Shown: positions 1 to 8,254, counted from the stretch's first letter. The stretch is DNA of 64,000 nucleotides from CAWHQZ01 sp963831645 (GCA_963831645.1 CAWHQZ010000028.1:620001-684000); one strand, 5' to 3'. Made by a program: numbers and translations. The notes: generated by a model not told the origin, from the letters alone.

Positions 1-944
1 AATCCATCGGTTGCGCATACCAGCTCGTGGACAATCCCGGGTTCGGTCGTTGCGTGGCCGGCATCCGGCACGACCCGGAAGTCGGCCGTTGGCCATGCCT
101 TGTGGAGATCGAAGGCGTTTTTTACCGGCGTCACCACGTCATAGCGCCCGTGAACCATCACGCCCTTCACCTGCGCCAGACGGCACGCGTTGTCCAGGAG
201 CTGGCCGTCATTGGCGAAAAACCCGCCGTTGACGAAGTAGTGACATTCGATACGCGCGAAGGCCAGCGCATAGGCTTCCTCGCCGAACTGTGCCACCCGG
301 GCGGCGCTCGGCAGGAGCGAGAGGGTGGCGCCCTCCCACTGGCTCCAGGCACGCGCGCATTCAAGCTGGACCTTTCTGTCGGCGCCGGTGAGCCTTTTGT
401 AGTATGCACTCACCATGTCGCCGCGCTCTGACGCCGGGATCGGTGCGACATACTTCTGCCACTGATCGGGATAGAGCCAGCTGCAACCTTCCTGGTAGAA
501 CCACAGCAGTTCCGCCCGGCGCAGCAGGAATATGCCGCGCAGGACGAGTTCGCTCACCCGCGCCGCGTGCGTTTGCGCGTAGGCGAGACCAAGGCTCGAA
601 CCCCACGAGCCGCCGAACACCTGCCAGCGGTCGAGACCCAGAAGCTGGCGGAGCTTTTCCATGTCGGCAACGAGATCCCAGGTGGTGTTGTCGGTGAGCT
701 CCGCGTGCGGGCTCGAGCGCCCGCAGCCGCGCTGGTCGAACAGGACGATACGATAGGCTTTGGGATCATGGAGCCGGCGCATGGTTGGATTGCATCCCGC
801 ACCGGGGCCGCCGTGAAGCATGATCACGGGCTTGCCGGCCGGGTTGCCGCATTCCTCGAAGTAGATCTCATGCAGCCGGGACACCTTGAGGCGGCCGGTG
901 CGATAAGGTTCGATCTCGGGATAGAGAGTCCTGCGGTCGGTCAT
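1..944 (-). CDS. pip: Proline iminopeptidase, 3' end cut by window edge
   Basis: Serine peptidase of the alpha/beta-hydrolase fold (S33 family) that removes N-terminal proline from peptides in the cytoplasm. Reading from the ATG at 944 gives about 314 residues, close to the usual family length of about 313, so only the last few residues are missing at the window edge. Visible motifs are the oxyanion segment HGGPGAG at residues 44-50, FDQRGCGRS at 69-77, and the nucleophile elbow GGSWGS with Ser113. The catalytic Asp lies in HGRYD and the His in DAGH near the C-terminus. The gene is divergent from mscL. The family call is secure; substrate preference is inferred from the family. Confidence 0.93.
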   Translation of the reverse strand, partial: MTDRRTLYPEIEPYRTGRLKVSRLHEIYFEECGNPAGKPVIMLHGGPGAGCNPTMRRLHDPKAYRIVLFDQRGCGRSSPHAELTDNTTWDLVADMEKLRQLLGLDRWQVFGGSWGSSLGLAYAQTHAARVSELVLRGIFLLRRAELLWFYQEGCSWLYPDQWQKYVAPIPASERGDMVSAYYKRLTGADRKVQLECARAWSQWEGATLSLLPSAARVAQFGEEAYALAFARIECHYFVNGGFFANDGQLLDNACRLAQVKGVMVHGRYDVVTPVKNAFDLHKAWPTADFRVVPDAGHATTEPGIVHELVCATDG

Positions 945-1083
945 GAGGGATGGTTTGCCGATGTGTGAGGGCGAAAGTGGAGGCCAGGTTTGCGCTGTCA
1001 AGACCCGCGCCTTGCAGCTTCAATCCAGGGCGCGAGTAGGATATGACCTCCACCGGACGTGACGCGGGAGAAGGTAAACTTCG

Positions 1084-1490
1084 ATGTGGAACGAATTCAA
1101 GGACTTTGCCATCAAGGGCAATGCGTTCGATCTGGCGATCGGCGTAATCATCGGCCTCGCATTCGGCAGGATCATCAACTCGATCGTCAACGACCTCATC
1201 ATGCCGGTCATTGGCGCCGTCACGGGAGGTCTCGATTTCTCCAACTACTTCGCCGGCCTGTCGGCAAACGTCACCGCCCCGACGCTGGTCGCTGCAAGAG
1301 AGCAGGGCGCCGTGCTCGCCTATGGCAGCTTCATTACTGTAGTGATCAATTTTCTCATCATCGCCTGGATCCTGTTCATGATCGTCAAGGCAATGAACAT
1401 GGCCAAGAAAAAGAAGCTGCCGCTCCGGCGCCTCCGACCCAGACCGAGACGTTGCTCGCCGAGATCAGGGATCTTCTGAAGAACAGGTAG
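1084..1490 (+). CDS. mscL: Large-conductance mechanosensitive channel MscL, frame break near 3' end
   Basis: Homopentameric inner-membrane channel that opens under hypo-osmotic shock. The ATG at 1084 follows a purine-rich RBS (gggagaagg). TM1 (DLAIGVIIGLAFGRIINSIV) and TM2 (GSFITVVINFLIIAWILF) are clear, as is the conserved GAVTGGLDFSNYF loop. After MAKKKK the opened frame runs into an arginine-rich tail ending at 1479. The adjacent -1 frame instead gives the expected C-terminal helix TETLLAEIRDLLKN and stops at 1490. The break falls in the A-run at about 1404-1410, consistent with one lost A. The aminotransferase starts 11 bases downstream, so they are probably co-transcribed. Confidence 0.9.
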
Positions 1491-1500
1491 CGGGCCCCTC

Positions 1501-2709
1501 ATGCTTGACCGCACCACGGCTGTTGTCGCCGACGTAGTGGCCGGCATGAACGCCGCCGTTTCCGCCGAGCCCCCTTCGGGCATCGTGGAAACGTTCAACT
1601 ACGCTCGCGGCAGGCCCGGCGTCATTCCGCTGTGGGTGGGCGAAGGGCACCTGCCTACGCCGGATTTCATTTGCGAAGCGGCGATAGCAGGTCTGAGAGC
1701 CGGGGAGACCTTTTATACCTGGCAGCGCGGCCTTCCCCGGTTACGGGACGCGCTCGCCGGCTATCACGGGCGCCTCTACGGGTTCAAGGCAGATCCGGAA
1801 AACTTCTATGTCTGCCAGTCGGGGATGCAGTCCGTCCAGCTTGCCATGCAGGCGACGCTGGCGCCCGGCGATGAAATCATCATTCCCTCGCCGGCCTGGC
1901 CGAACTATGCCGCGCCGCTGCGCATGATGAGTATCCGGCCCGTGGAAGTGGTGATGGCGTTCGATCGTCGCAGTTGGCGGCTCGATCTCGAACGGCTGTT
2001 CGCGGCCGCCGGTCCGAAAACCAGGGCGATCCTGCTCAACTCGCCGAGCAATCCACTCGGCAGAGTCATGTCGGTTCAGGAAATCGTCGCCATCCGGGAC
2101 TTTGCCCGCCGGCGCGGCCTGTGGATCATTGCCGATGAGGTCTACGCGCGGTTCTACTATCCGGCGGACGGCCGGTTGGGTGCGCTGCCTCCCTCCTTCC
2201 TGCAGCACTGCGACCCCGACGAGCGCATCATCTTCTGCAACACCTTCTCGAAGAACTGGGCGATGACGGGCTGGCGGGTGGGTTGGTTGATCGCGCCGAA
2301 ACTCCTGGGCCAGGCAATCGAGAACCTCGTTCAGTACAACACATCCGGCACGACCACGTTCCTGCAACGCGCCTGCATAGCGGCGCTCGAGCAGGGCGAG
2401 GCGTTTGTGGCCAGCCAGGTGGAACGGGCAGCCCGTGGCCGCGACATCATTTGCGACGCCTTGGCGGCGGCTCCAGGCGTCGAGTTCGCCAAACCCGAAG
2501 GCGCCTTCTACCTGTTCTTCCGCGTTGCCGGCGGAGGTGATTCCACGAAGCTTTCGCGCACCCTCATCGATGAAACCGGGGTCGGCTGTGCGCCAGGCTC
2601 GGCCTTTGGACCCGGCGGCGAGGGCTTCCTGCGCCTTTGCTTCGCACGCCGTGAGGAAGATCTCGTCGAGGCGGCCGGTCGGCTCGTGCGCTGGCTCGAA
2701 GCGCGGTAA
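1501..2709 (+). CDS. Class I/II PLP-dependent aminotransferase
   Basis: Fold-type I aminotransferase of 402 residues, complete. PLP-site features are SPSNPLG (cofactor-phosphate Asn), ADEVYARFY with Asp212 and Tyr215, and the Schiff-base lysine Lys251 in NTFSKNWAMTGWR. The terminal RLCFARREED segment holds the carboxylate-binding Arg. It transfers amino groups between an amino acid and a 2-oxo acid; the donor cannot be read from sequence. It follows mscL by 11 bases. It lies just before the betaine/phosphonate genes but is separated by a repeat and by the convergent methyltransferase gene, so a shared pathway is only a possibility. Confidence 0.9.
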   Translation: MLDRTTAVVADVVAGMNAAVSAEPPSGIVETFNYARGRPGVIPLWVGEGHLPTPDFICEAAIAGLRAGETFYTWQRGLPRLRDALAGYHGRLYGFKADPENFYVCQSGMQSVQLAMQATLAPGDEIIIPSPAWPNYAAPLRMMSIRPVEVVMAFDRRSWRLDLERLFAAAGPKTRAILLNSPSNPLGRVMSVQEIVAIRDFARRRGLWIIADEVYARFYYPADGRLGALPPSFLQHCDPDERIIFCNTFSKNWAMTGWRVGWLIAPKLLGQAIENLVQYNTSGTTTFLQRACIAALEQGEAFVASQVERAARGRDIICDALAAAPGVEFAKPEGAFYLFFRVAGGGDSTKLSRTLIDETGVGCAPGSAFGPGGEGFLRLCFARREEDLVEAAGRLVRWLEAR

Positions 2710-2724
2710 AGTCCTTACCTCCGC

Positions 2725-2750
2725 CGTCATACCAGCGGAAGTTGGTATCG
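2725..2750. repeat. Short intergenic inverted repeat
   Basis: Arms CATACCA and TGGTATC flank GCGGAAGT, between the convergent aminotransferase and MttB-family genes. The start (GTCATACCAGCG) is repeated at about 18,265, so it appears to belong to a dispersed intergenic repeat family. It could act as a transcript-end hairpin. Confidence 0.55.
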
Positions 2751-2781
2751 ACAGTAGGTGCGTCGGTCGAGGCCGGTTCCC

Positions 2782-4347
2782 CTAACTGACTGTCGCCGGG
2801 ATCTCCCGTTCACGGCGAGCGATGAACTCCTCGAGCGCTTCGCGTTTGCCCTCGTCGAGCTTCGGTTCCTCGTAGCCTTCGAGCATGCTCCTGGCCTTCT
2901 CCAGCGCCCGGGTGGCGGCGTCTTTCGAGCCTTCGGCCGACCATTGCTCGAACGAGTTGAAATCCATCATCGGCGGCATGAAAAACGCCGTTTCGAACTT
3001 GCTCAGGGTGTGCGCCGTGCCGAGAAAATGCCCGGCAGGCCCGACCTCGCGCACCGCCTCCATGGCCGGCTTGAGATCGCTGATATCGACGCCTTGCGCG
3101 TATTTGTACCAGCCGCCGAGCTGCTCGCAGTCGAGCAGAAACTTGGCGTAGGAGGCGCACAGGCCGGCCTCGAGCCATCCCGCCACGTGCCAGATATAGT
3201 TGGCGCCCGACAGGATCGCCGCATGCATGAGCATGTTCGCCTCATAGCCGGCCTGGGCGTCGGGAAGCTTCGAGCCGACGTGAAATCCCGAGGTCCGCCA
3301 CGGCAGTCTGTACTTGCGCGCCAGCTGGCCCATCAGCATCATCATGTGCGCGGCCTCCGGCGTGCCTCCCATGGGGGCGCCCGACTTCATGTCGACGGCC
3401 AGCATGAACTGGCCGTAGACCTGCGGGCTGCCGGGGCGGACGAGCTGGGTGAAGGCGAGCCCGGCGAGCGCCTCGGCATTGACCTGCGCCACCGCTCCGA
3501 TCGTCGAGGCGGAGGTCGAGGCGCCGCACAATGCGAACGGCGAGATGAGACAGGGCTGGTTATGCGCCGCATAGACCTTGAGGGCGTCGAGCATCGTCAC
3601 ATCCCAGACCAGTGGTGAATTGCAGTTGACGACGCTCGTCAGCACCGTGTGGTCCTTGACGAAATCCTCGCCGAACACGATGCCTGCCATCTTCATCGTG
3701 TCCTCGGCCCGTGAGCGTGCGGTCACGATGCCCATGAACGGTTTGTCCGACCATCTCAGGCAGCCATAGATGATGTGCAGGTGCCGGTGCGGTACGGGCA
3801 CGTCCATCGGCTCGCAGATGATGGAGCTCGTCGAATGCAGCTGCGGCGAGAGATAGGCGAGCTTGTGGAAGGCATAGAGATCCTGCTTGGCGCCGTAGCG
3901 CCGTTTGCCCTCCAGGTCGAGCACGTAGGGCGCCCCGTACATGGGCACGAAGATCGCATTGCGGCCCCCGACGGTCACTGTGCGCTGCGGATTGCGCGCA
4001 TGCATGGTGTATTCGGAAGGAATTCCGCCGACCAGCTCCATGAGCTGGGCGCGGTCGATGCGCACCCGGTAACCCTCCACCGAAGTCCCCGCCTTTCGCC
4101 ACATGGCGATCGCCTCGTCGTCGCGGAACTCGATGCCGATTTCCTCGAGGATCTTGCAGGATTCCTCGTGAATGAGCTCGATGGCCTCGTCGGGCACGAT
4201 GTCATAGAGCGGGATGCGGCTCCTGAGCACCGGGAAGGAAGCGACGGGAGCGGACCTGAGCCGGCGCCGGCTTTCACGCCCGCCCGCCCGCCGCGCCGTC
4301 ATCGAGGCGATTGGTCCGGACTCGACCAGCTCCTTGATGTTCACCAT
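2782..4347 (-). CDS. Trimethylamine methyltransferase family protein (MttB superfamily, non-pyrrolysine)
   Basis: 521-residue protein of the MttB superfamily, whose non-pyrrolysine members move a methyl group from a quaternary amine (glycine betaine, proline betaine, carnitine and similar) to a cobalamin-binding partner protein. Family-like segments include IPLYDIVPDEAIELIHEES near residues 45-63, MHARNPQRTV, and the TSGFHVGSKLPDAQAGYE stretch in the C-terminal half. There is no in-frame TAG, so it is not the pyrrolysine type. It is divergent from the TmpA-like gene, with 73 bases between starts. No corrinoid-protein gene is visible in the window. Linking it to demethylation of glycine betaine made by its neighbours is inference. 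Confidence 0.82.
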   Translation of the reverse strand: MVNIKELVESGPIASMTARRAGGRESRRRLRSAPVASFPVLRSRIPLYDIVPDEAIELIHEESCKILEEIGIEFRDDEAIAMWRKAGTSVEGYRVRIDRAQLMELVGGIPSEYTMHARNPQRTVTVGGRNAIFVPMYGAPYVLDLEGKRRYGAKQDLYAFHKLAYLSPQLHSTSSIICEPMDVPVPHRHLHIIYGCLRWSDKPFMGIVTARSRAEDTMKMAGIVFGEDFVKDHTVLTSVVNCNSPLVWDVTMLDALKVYAAHNQPCLISPFALCGASTSASTIGAVAQVNAEALAGLAFTQLVRPGSPQVYGQFMLAVDMKSGAPMGGTPEAAHMMMLMGQLARKYRLPWRTSGFHVGSKLPDAQAGYEANMLMHAAILSGANYIWHVAGWLEAGLCASYAKFLLDCEQLGGWYKYAQGVDISDLKPAMEAVREVGPAGHFLGTAHTLSKFETAFFMPPMMDFNSFEQWSAEGSKDAATRALEKARSMLEGYEEPKLDEGKREALEEFIARREREIPATVS

Positions 4348-4420
4348 GGTGTAATCCTTGAACGCTCTGCTACTCTCGGCCGGAAGCTAGCATGCACCCG
4401 CTTCAGGGGACCAGCGAGCC

Positions 4421-5566
4421 ATGACGAGAGTCGAAGTAATCGATGCCGGGCGCGCCGTCGCGGTGCGCTGGGCGGAAGGCGGAATTGCGCGCTTTCATGC
4501 TCAATGGCTCAGGGACAACGCCCAGGATCCGGCGACGCGCAGTCCCGCCAACGGGCAGCGGCTGATCACCATTCTCGACCAGCCGGAAGCCGTGACCGTC
4601 GCTGCGGCTGCCCTTTCCGGTGACCACCTGAATCTCACCTTTGCTCCCGAGAACAAGGCCGTGCGCTTTGCCGTAAGCTGGCTCGAGCGTCACGTCTACG
4701 ACCGGACCGGGCCACGGGAGGCCGGCTGGACGGATGCCGTCATCGAGCGCTGGGACGGCTCGCTCAAGTCGCGAATACCCACGCTCTCCTGGGACCGGGC
4801 GAGGCAGGATCGCGGGGCGCTGGCCCGATGGCTCGCGGCAGTCCGGCGCCTCGGTTTTGCCGTGATGACCGGGCTTCCGGTGGAGAACGGATCTCTGTTG
4901 AAGGTCGCCTCTCTCTTCGGCTACGTGCGCGAGACCAACTACGGCCGCTGGTTCGACGTCAGGGCGGAAGTCAATCCCACCAACCTCGCCTACACCAATC
5001 TCGGATTGCAGGCCCATACCGACAATCCCTACCGCGATCCCGTCCCGACGCTGCAGCTCCTGGCGTGCCTCGAGAATACCGTGCAGGGCGGCGACTCGGT
5101 GGTCGTCGACGGCTTCATGGCAGTCGAGCGGCTCAAACGCGAGCAGCCCCGTCACTTCGAGGTGCTGAGCGCCGTCCCGGCGCGCTTCGAGTTTGCCGGC
5201 TCTCAGGGCGTGCGGCTTCGCGCCAAGCGCCCCATCATCGAGCTTGGACCCGATGGCGAGCTCCTCGCGATCCGCTTCAACAACCGCTCGCTCGCCGCCG
5301 TCACGGACGCTTCATATGAGGAGATGGCCGACTTTTATTCGGCGTACCGCCGTTTTGCCGAGCTGATCGAGGACGACGCCATGGCGGTGACTTTCAAGCT
5401 CGCTCCCGGCGAGTTGTTCATTGTCGACAATACCCGAGTTCTCCATGCCCGTCGGGCGTTTTCGGGCGTTGGCTCGCGCTGGCTGCAGGGCTGCTACGCC
5501 GACCGGGACGGGCTCCTGTCCACGCTGGCCGCCATCGATGAGGAAATGAACGAGGCAGCGGAATGA
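4421..5566 (+). CDS. TmpA/gamma-butyrobetaine hydroxylase-like Fe(II)/2-oxoglutarate dioxygenase
   Basis: 381-residue TauD-superfamily oxygenase. The iron triad is visible as His199-x-Asp201 (LQAHTDNPYRD) and distal His342 (DNTRVLHARRAF); the 2-oxoglutarate-binding Arg is expected in the following GSRWLQGCY region. The N-terminal domain resembles that of gamma-butyrobetaine hydroxylase, but the zinc-ligand cysteines usual after WLRDN are absent (DNAQDPATR). Its stop overlaps the start of the next gene by ATGA, implying translational coupling. With the HD oxygenase next door, the best reading is 2-trimethylaminoethylphosphonate dioxygenase (TmpA), hydroxylating C1. Carnitine-type hydroxylation is the alternative. 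The family is sure; the substrate is inferred. Confidence 0.82.
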   Translation: MTRVEVIDAGRAVAVRWAEGGIARFHAQWLRDNAQDPATRSPANGQRLITILDQPEAVTVAAAALSGDHLNLTFAPENKAVRFAVSWLERHVYDRTGPREAGWTDAVIERWDGSLKSRIPTLSWDRARQDRGALARWLAAVRRLGFAVMTGLPVENGSLLKVASLFGYVRETNYGRWFDVRAEVNPTNLAYTNLGLQAHTDNPYRDPVPTLQLLACLENTVQGGDSVVVDGFMAVERLKREQPRHFEVLSAVPARFEFAGSQGVRLRAKRPIIELGPDGELLAIRFNNRSLAAVTDASYEEMADFYSAYRRFAELIEDDAMAVTFKLAPGELFIVDNTRVLHARRAFSGVGSRWLQGCYADRDGLLSTLAAIDEEMNEAAE

Positions 5567-6153
5567 TCCCGTCCACGCCGACCGGCGATACCATCGTTGC
5601 CGCTATCGGCGATATCTTCGCCAGACGCGGGGCGGAAGCCTATCTCGGCGAGGCAGTGACCATGTCGGAGCACATGCTGCAGAGCGCGGTGTTCGCCGCG
5701 CGCGAGGAGGCAGGCGACGACCTCATCGCTGCGGCCCTGTTGCATGATATCGGCCACTTCACCAACGAGTTCGGCGACGACTACATCGAGCAGGGGGTCG
5801 ACAACCTGCATGACGAGGCCGGTGCGCGTTTGCTCGAAGGCTTTTTTCCGCCTGTGGTGGTGGCCTGCGTCAGGCTCCATGTGGCCGCCAAGCGATATCT
5901 CTGCGCGACCGACAGGAGCTATTTTGCCAGGCTCTCGCCGGCCTCCGTCGCAACGCTGAAGCTGCAGGGCGGACCGATGTCGGACGACGAGACCCGGCAG
6001 TTCGAAAGCGACCCGTATTTCAGCCAGGCCGTCCGTGTCCGCCTCTGGGACGAGGCGGGCAAGGTTCCGGGCATGGCCACTCCGGCGTTCGCCGACTTTG
6101 CGCCGCTGTTGCAGCGCGTCATCGACCGGCGCCTCGAAAAGTCGGCCGGCTGA
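5563..6153 (+). CDS. TmpB/PhnZ-like HD-domain mixed-valent di-iron oxygenase
   Basis: 196-residue HD-domain protein. Candidate iron ligands are His37, His61-Asp62 (LLHDIGH), His83 (NLHDEAG) and His106 (RLHVAAK), with Lys110 following. Tyr27 and Glu30 occupy positions matching the PhnZ lid residues Tyr24 and Glu27 as I recall them, and ligand spacing also matches PhnZ (34, 58/59, 80, 104). Such enzymes oxidatively cleave a 1-hydroxyphosphonate to a carboxylate plus phosphate. In TmpB the product is glycine betaine. Coupling with the upstream dioxygenase gene (ATGA overlap) supports a two-step phosphonate pathway. It is not an ordinary HD phosphohydrolase. Confidence 0.82.
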   Translation: MIPSTPTGDTIVAAIGDIFARRGAEAYLGEAVTMSEHMLQSAVFAAREEAGDDLIAAALLHDIGHFTNEFGDDYIEQGVDNLHDEAGARLLEGFFPPVVVACVRLHVAAKRYLCATDRSYFARLSPASVATLKLQGGPMSDDETRQFESDPYFSQAVRVRLWDEAGKVPGMATPAFADFAPLLQRVIDRRLEKSAG

Positions 6154-6166
6154 TCGCAGATTTTGC

Positions 6167-7486
6167 ATGCCCGCGATCACCGTTTTACCGCGCAACGATA
6201 CCTTCAACGGCTGGAGCCGCATTCTGCCGCCGCGCACGCCGCTGCCGCCGCTGTCGGGCGCCAGGCGCGCCGACTGGGTGGTCGTAGGCGCGGGCTTTGC
6301 CGGTCTCGCCGCCGCGCGGCGGCTCGCCGGGAACCGGCCGAACGATCACATCGCGCTCATCGAGGCTCACGAGGTCGGCGAGAACGCATCCGGGCGCAAC
6401 TCCGGCTTTGCCATCGATCTGCCGCACACCACCGGGGCTTCCCACGATGAGCTCTCGGGGGCGGCGCGCTACATCCGCCTGAGCCGCGCGGCAATCGACT
6501 ATCACGAGGCGCAGCTTACCCGTTTTCACATCGACTGCGACTGGTCACGACGCGGCAAATACCACGCGGCGGTCTCCGCGCGAGGTGCTGCGGAAATTCT
6601 CAAACCCTTCGCCCGCGAGCTCAAGGCCCTCGGCGAGCCGCTGCGCTGGCTCGACAGGCGACAGCTCGCCGCAGAGATCGGCACTTCTTATTATCACGCC
6701 GCGGTGTGGACCCCTGGCTGCGTTCTCATGAATCCGGCGGCGCTGACCCGGGGTCTCGCGCACTCCCTGCCGGGCAATGCTACCCTCTATGAACATTCGC
6801 CGGTGACGGGGGCCGACTACTCGGGCGGCGTTACGCTCGAAACGCCACGGGGCTCGGTCACGGCGCGGCGCATGATTCTCGCCGTCAACGGGCTTGCCGG
6901 CGAGTTCGGATTTTTCACCCGCCATCTTCTGCGTTTCGTCGCCTACGCGAGCCTCACGCGGCCGCTCACCGATGGAGAGCGGCAGGCGCTCGGGCCCGAT
7001 GCGGAATGGGGGGTTACTCCGGCCGATGCCTTCGTGTCCACGACCATGCGCCTGACCCGGGACCGCCGGTTTCTGATCCGTCATCACATTATCTATGCGC
7101 CTGCTCACGATGTGTCGGATGCAGCTCTCGATCGGGTGCGAGGCGACCACTATCTGGCATTCAGGAAGCGCTTTCCGATGCTCGATCAGGTGACGATCGA
7201 CCATACCTGGGCGGGCTTCGTGTGCCTTTCGCAAAATCACGCGCCGGGCTTCGGCAAGGTGGCGCCGAACGTATGGGCCGCGGTCTGCCAGAACGCCGTC
7301 GGCGTCACCAAGGGCACGATCGGTGGCATGCTCGCCGCCGACATGGCCTGCGGCGAGGACAATCCGCTCATTTCCGACATGTTGGCGCTGGGCGGTCCAC
7401 GCAAGCTCCCGCCCCAGCCGTTTCTGGGTTGGGGCGTGCGAATGAGGAATCGTTGGGACCTCTGGCGGGCACGGTACGAGGAGTGA
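6167..7486 (+). CDS. FAD-dependent oxidoreductase, DAO/DadA family
   Basis: 439-residue flavoprotein starting at the ATG at 6167, 13 bases after the HD oxygenase stop. The Rossmann motif VVVGAGFAGLAAARRL begins near residue 38, followed by the acidic ribose-binding residue in ALIEAHEVGENASGRNSGFA. The C-terminal segment (CQNAVGVTKGTIGGMLAAD) is typical of glycine- and sarcosine-oxidase-like enzymes. Such oxidoreductases often accompany phosphonate genes, oxidising amines such as N-methylated aminoethylphosphonates or dimethylglycine/sarcosine. It is likely the third gene of the operon starting at 4421. The exact substrate is unknown. Confidence 0.85.
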   Translation: MPAITVLPRNDTFNGWSRILPPRTPLPPLSGARRADWVVVGAGFAGLAAARRLAGNRPNDHIALIEAHEVGENASGRNSGFAIDLPHTTGASHDELSGAARYIRLSRAAIDYHEAQLTRFHIDCDWSRRGKYHAAVSARGAAEILKPFARELKALGEPLRWLDRRQLAAEIGTSYYHAAVWTPGCVLMNPAALTRGLAHSLPGNATLYEHSPVTGADYSGGVTLETPRGSVTARRMILAVNGLAGEFGFFTRHLLRFVAYASLTRPLTDGERQALGPDAEWGVTPADAFVSTTMRLTRDRRFLIRHHIIYAPAHDVSDAALDRVRGDHYLAFRKRFPMLDQVTIDHTWAGFVCLSQNHAPGFGKVAPNVWAAVCQNAVGVTKGTIGGMLAADMACGEDNPLISDMLALGGPRKLPPQPFLGWGVRMRNRWDLWRARYEE

Positions 7487-7559
7487 CGGCGTTTCCGATG
7501 TTTGGTGAAACTTAACCGTGACCGCTGTTAGCGGTTGATTTGTTTATGGAATGTTCTAT

Positions 7560-7581
7560 TTCTTACATACGAGTGTAAGAA
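7560..7581. promoter_or_regulatory. Palindromic operator upstream of the antitoxin gene
   Basis: Perfect 8-base inverted repeat TTCTTACA-N6-TGTAAGAA, ending 11 bases before the antitoxin ATG. AbrB/VapB-type antitoxins usually repress their own operon by binding such a palindrome. A smaller hairpin (ACCGCT-gtt-AGCGGT, 7521-7535) lies between it and the oxidoreductase stop. Confidence 0.65.
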
Positions 7582-7592
7582 CTGGGGACGCA

Positions 7593-7838
7593 ATGCGTGT
7601 TACGCAAAAGGGCCAGGTGACGATCCCGGGAGCGATCCGCCGTCAGGCAGGGCTCCTGCCGGGAACCGAAGTGGAATTCGTGCCGGAGAAGAGGGGTGTC
7701 CTCCTTCGTCCTGCCAAGACCGGCCGCAGAGCGACGCAGCGCGAACGGGAAATAGTCGACACCCTCGATCGCCTTCGCGGAAGTGCGACGATCAAGATGA
7801 CGACGGAAGAAATCATGGCTTTGACAAGGGGTGAATGA
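7593..7838 (+). CDS. AbrB/MazE-type antitoxin (VapB-like)
   Basis: 81-residue protein with a swapped-hairpin AbrB domain at the N-terminus (RVTQKGQVTIPGAIRRQ, residues 2-18; LPGTEVEFV following). The C-terminal half (ATIKMTTEEIMALTRGE) probably wraps the toxin. The start at 7593 is chosen because GGGG lies at an ideal distance and the AbrB domain begins right there; an upstream in-frame ATG at 7551 would cover the operator palindrome. The stop overlaps the toxin start by four bases (ATGA). It neutralises the PIN toxin and presumably autoregulates through the palindrome at 7560-7581. Confidence 0.88.
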   Translation: MRVTQKGQVTIPGAIRRQAGLLPGTEVEFVPEKRGVLLRPAKTGRRATQREREIVDTLDRLRGSATIKMTTEEIMALTRGE

Positions 7839-8254
7839 CGGCGGTTCTGGTCAATTCGAGCGTTCTCATTGATCTCGTGACGGGGGACGCTGATTGGGGC
7901 GACCGGTCGCGGGACGCCATCCTGCGTGCAGGGCGCCTCCGTGAGCTTGTCATCAACCCGATCATCTTCGCCGAAGTGTCGATCCCCTACCGAAGGATCG
8001 AGGAAATCGACGAACGGTTACCGCGAACTGTCTTTCGACGGGAAGATCTGCCGTGGGAAGCCGCATTTCTTGCCGGCAAGGCATATGTTGCCTATCGCCG
8101 GGGTGGGGGCAGCCGCCGTTCTCCCTTACCCGATTTTTTCATTGGGGCACATGCCGCGGTCCGCGGATACGACCTGTTGACACGCGATCCAGGCGGATTT
8201 CGAAGCTACTTCCCGACGGTTTCTGTCATCGAGCCCGAACGGCCGCCGCAATGA
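7835..8254 (+). CDS. PIN-domain toxin, VapC family
   Basis: 139-residue PIN-domain ribonuclease toxin, expected to cleave tRNA or rRNA when free of antitoxin. Recognisable acidic positions are Glu47 (IIFAEVS), Asp100 (SPLPDFFIGAHA) and Asp118 (LLTRD). The first catalytic Asp of the family, in the opening strand (usually VDSSVLID or similar), reads VNSSVLID here, with Asn7 in its place. Asp13 in the same strand remains. It overlaps the antitoxin gene by four bases, a standard type II arrangement. Activity may be reduced or lost if Asn7 replaces the catalytic residue. Confidence 0.88.
   Translation: MTAVLVNSSVLIDLVTGDADWGDRSRDAILRAGRLRELVINPIIFAEVSIPYRRIEEIDERLPRTVFRREDLPWEAAFLAGKAYVAYRRGGGSRRSPLPDFFIGAHAAVRGYDLLTRDPGGFRSYFPTVSVIEPERPPQ

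Noticed and set aside
1741..2730. Long open frame of about 330 codons antisense to the aminotransferase
   Set aside because: It mirrors the codon structure of the well-supported sense gene, has no recognisable domain and no plausible RBS; typical GC-rich shadow.
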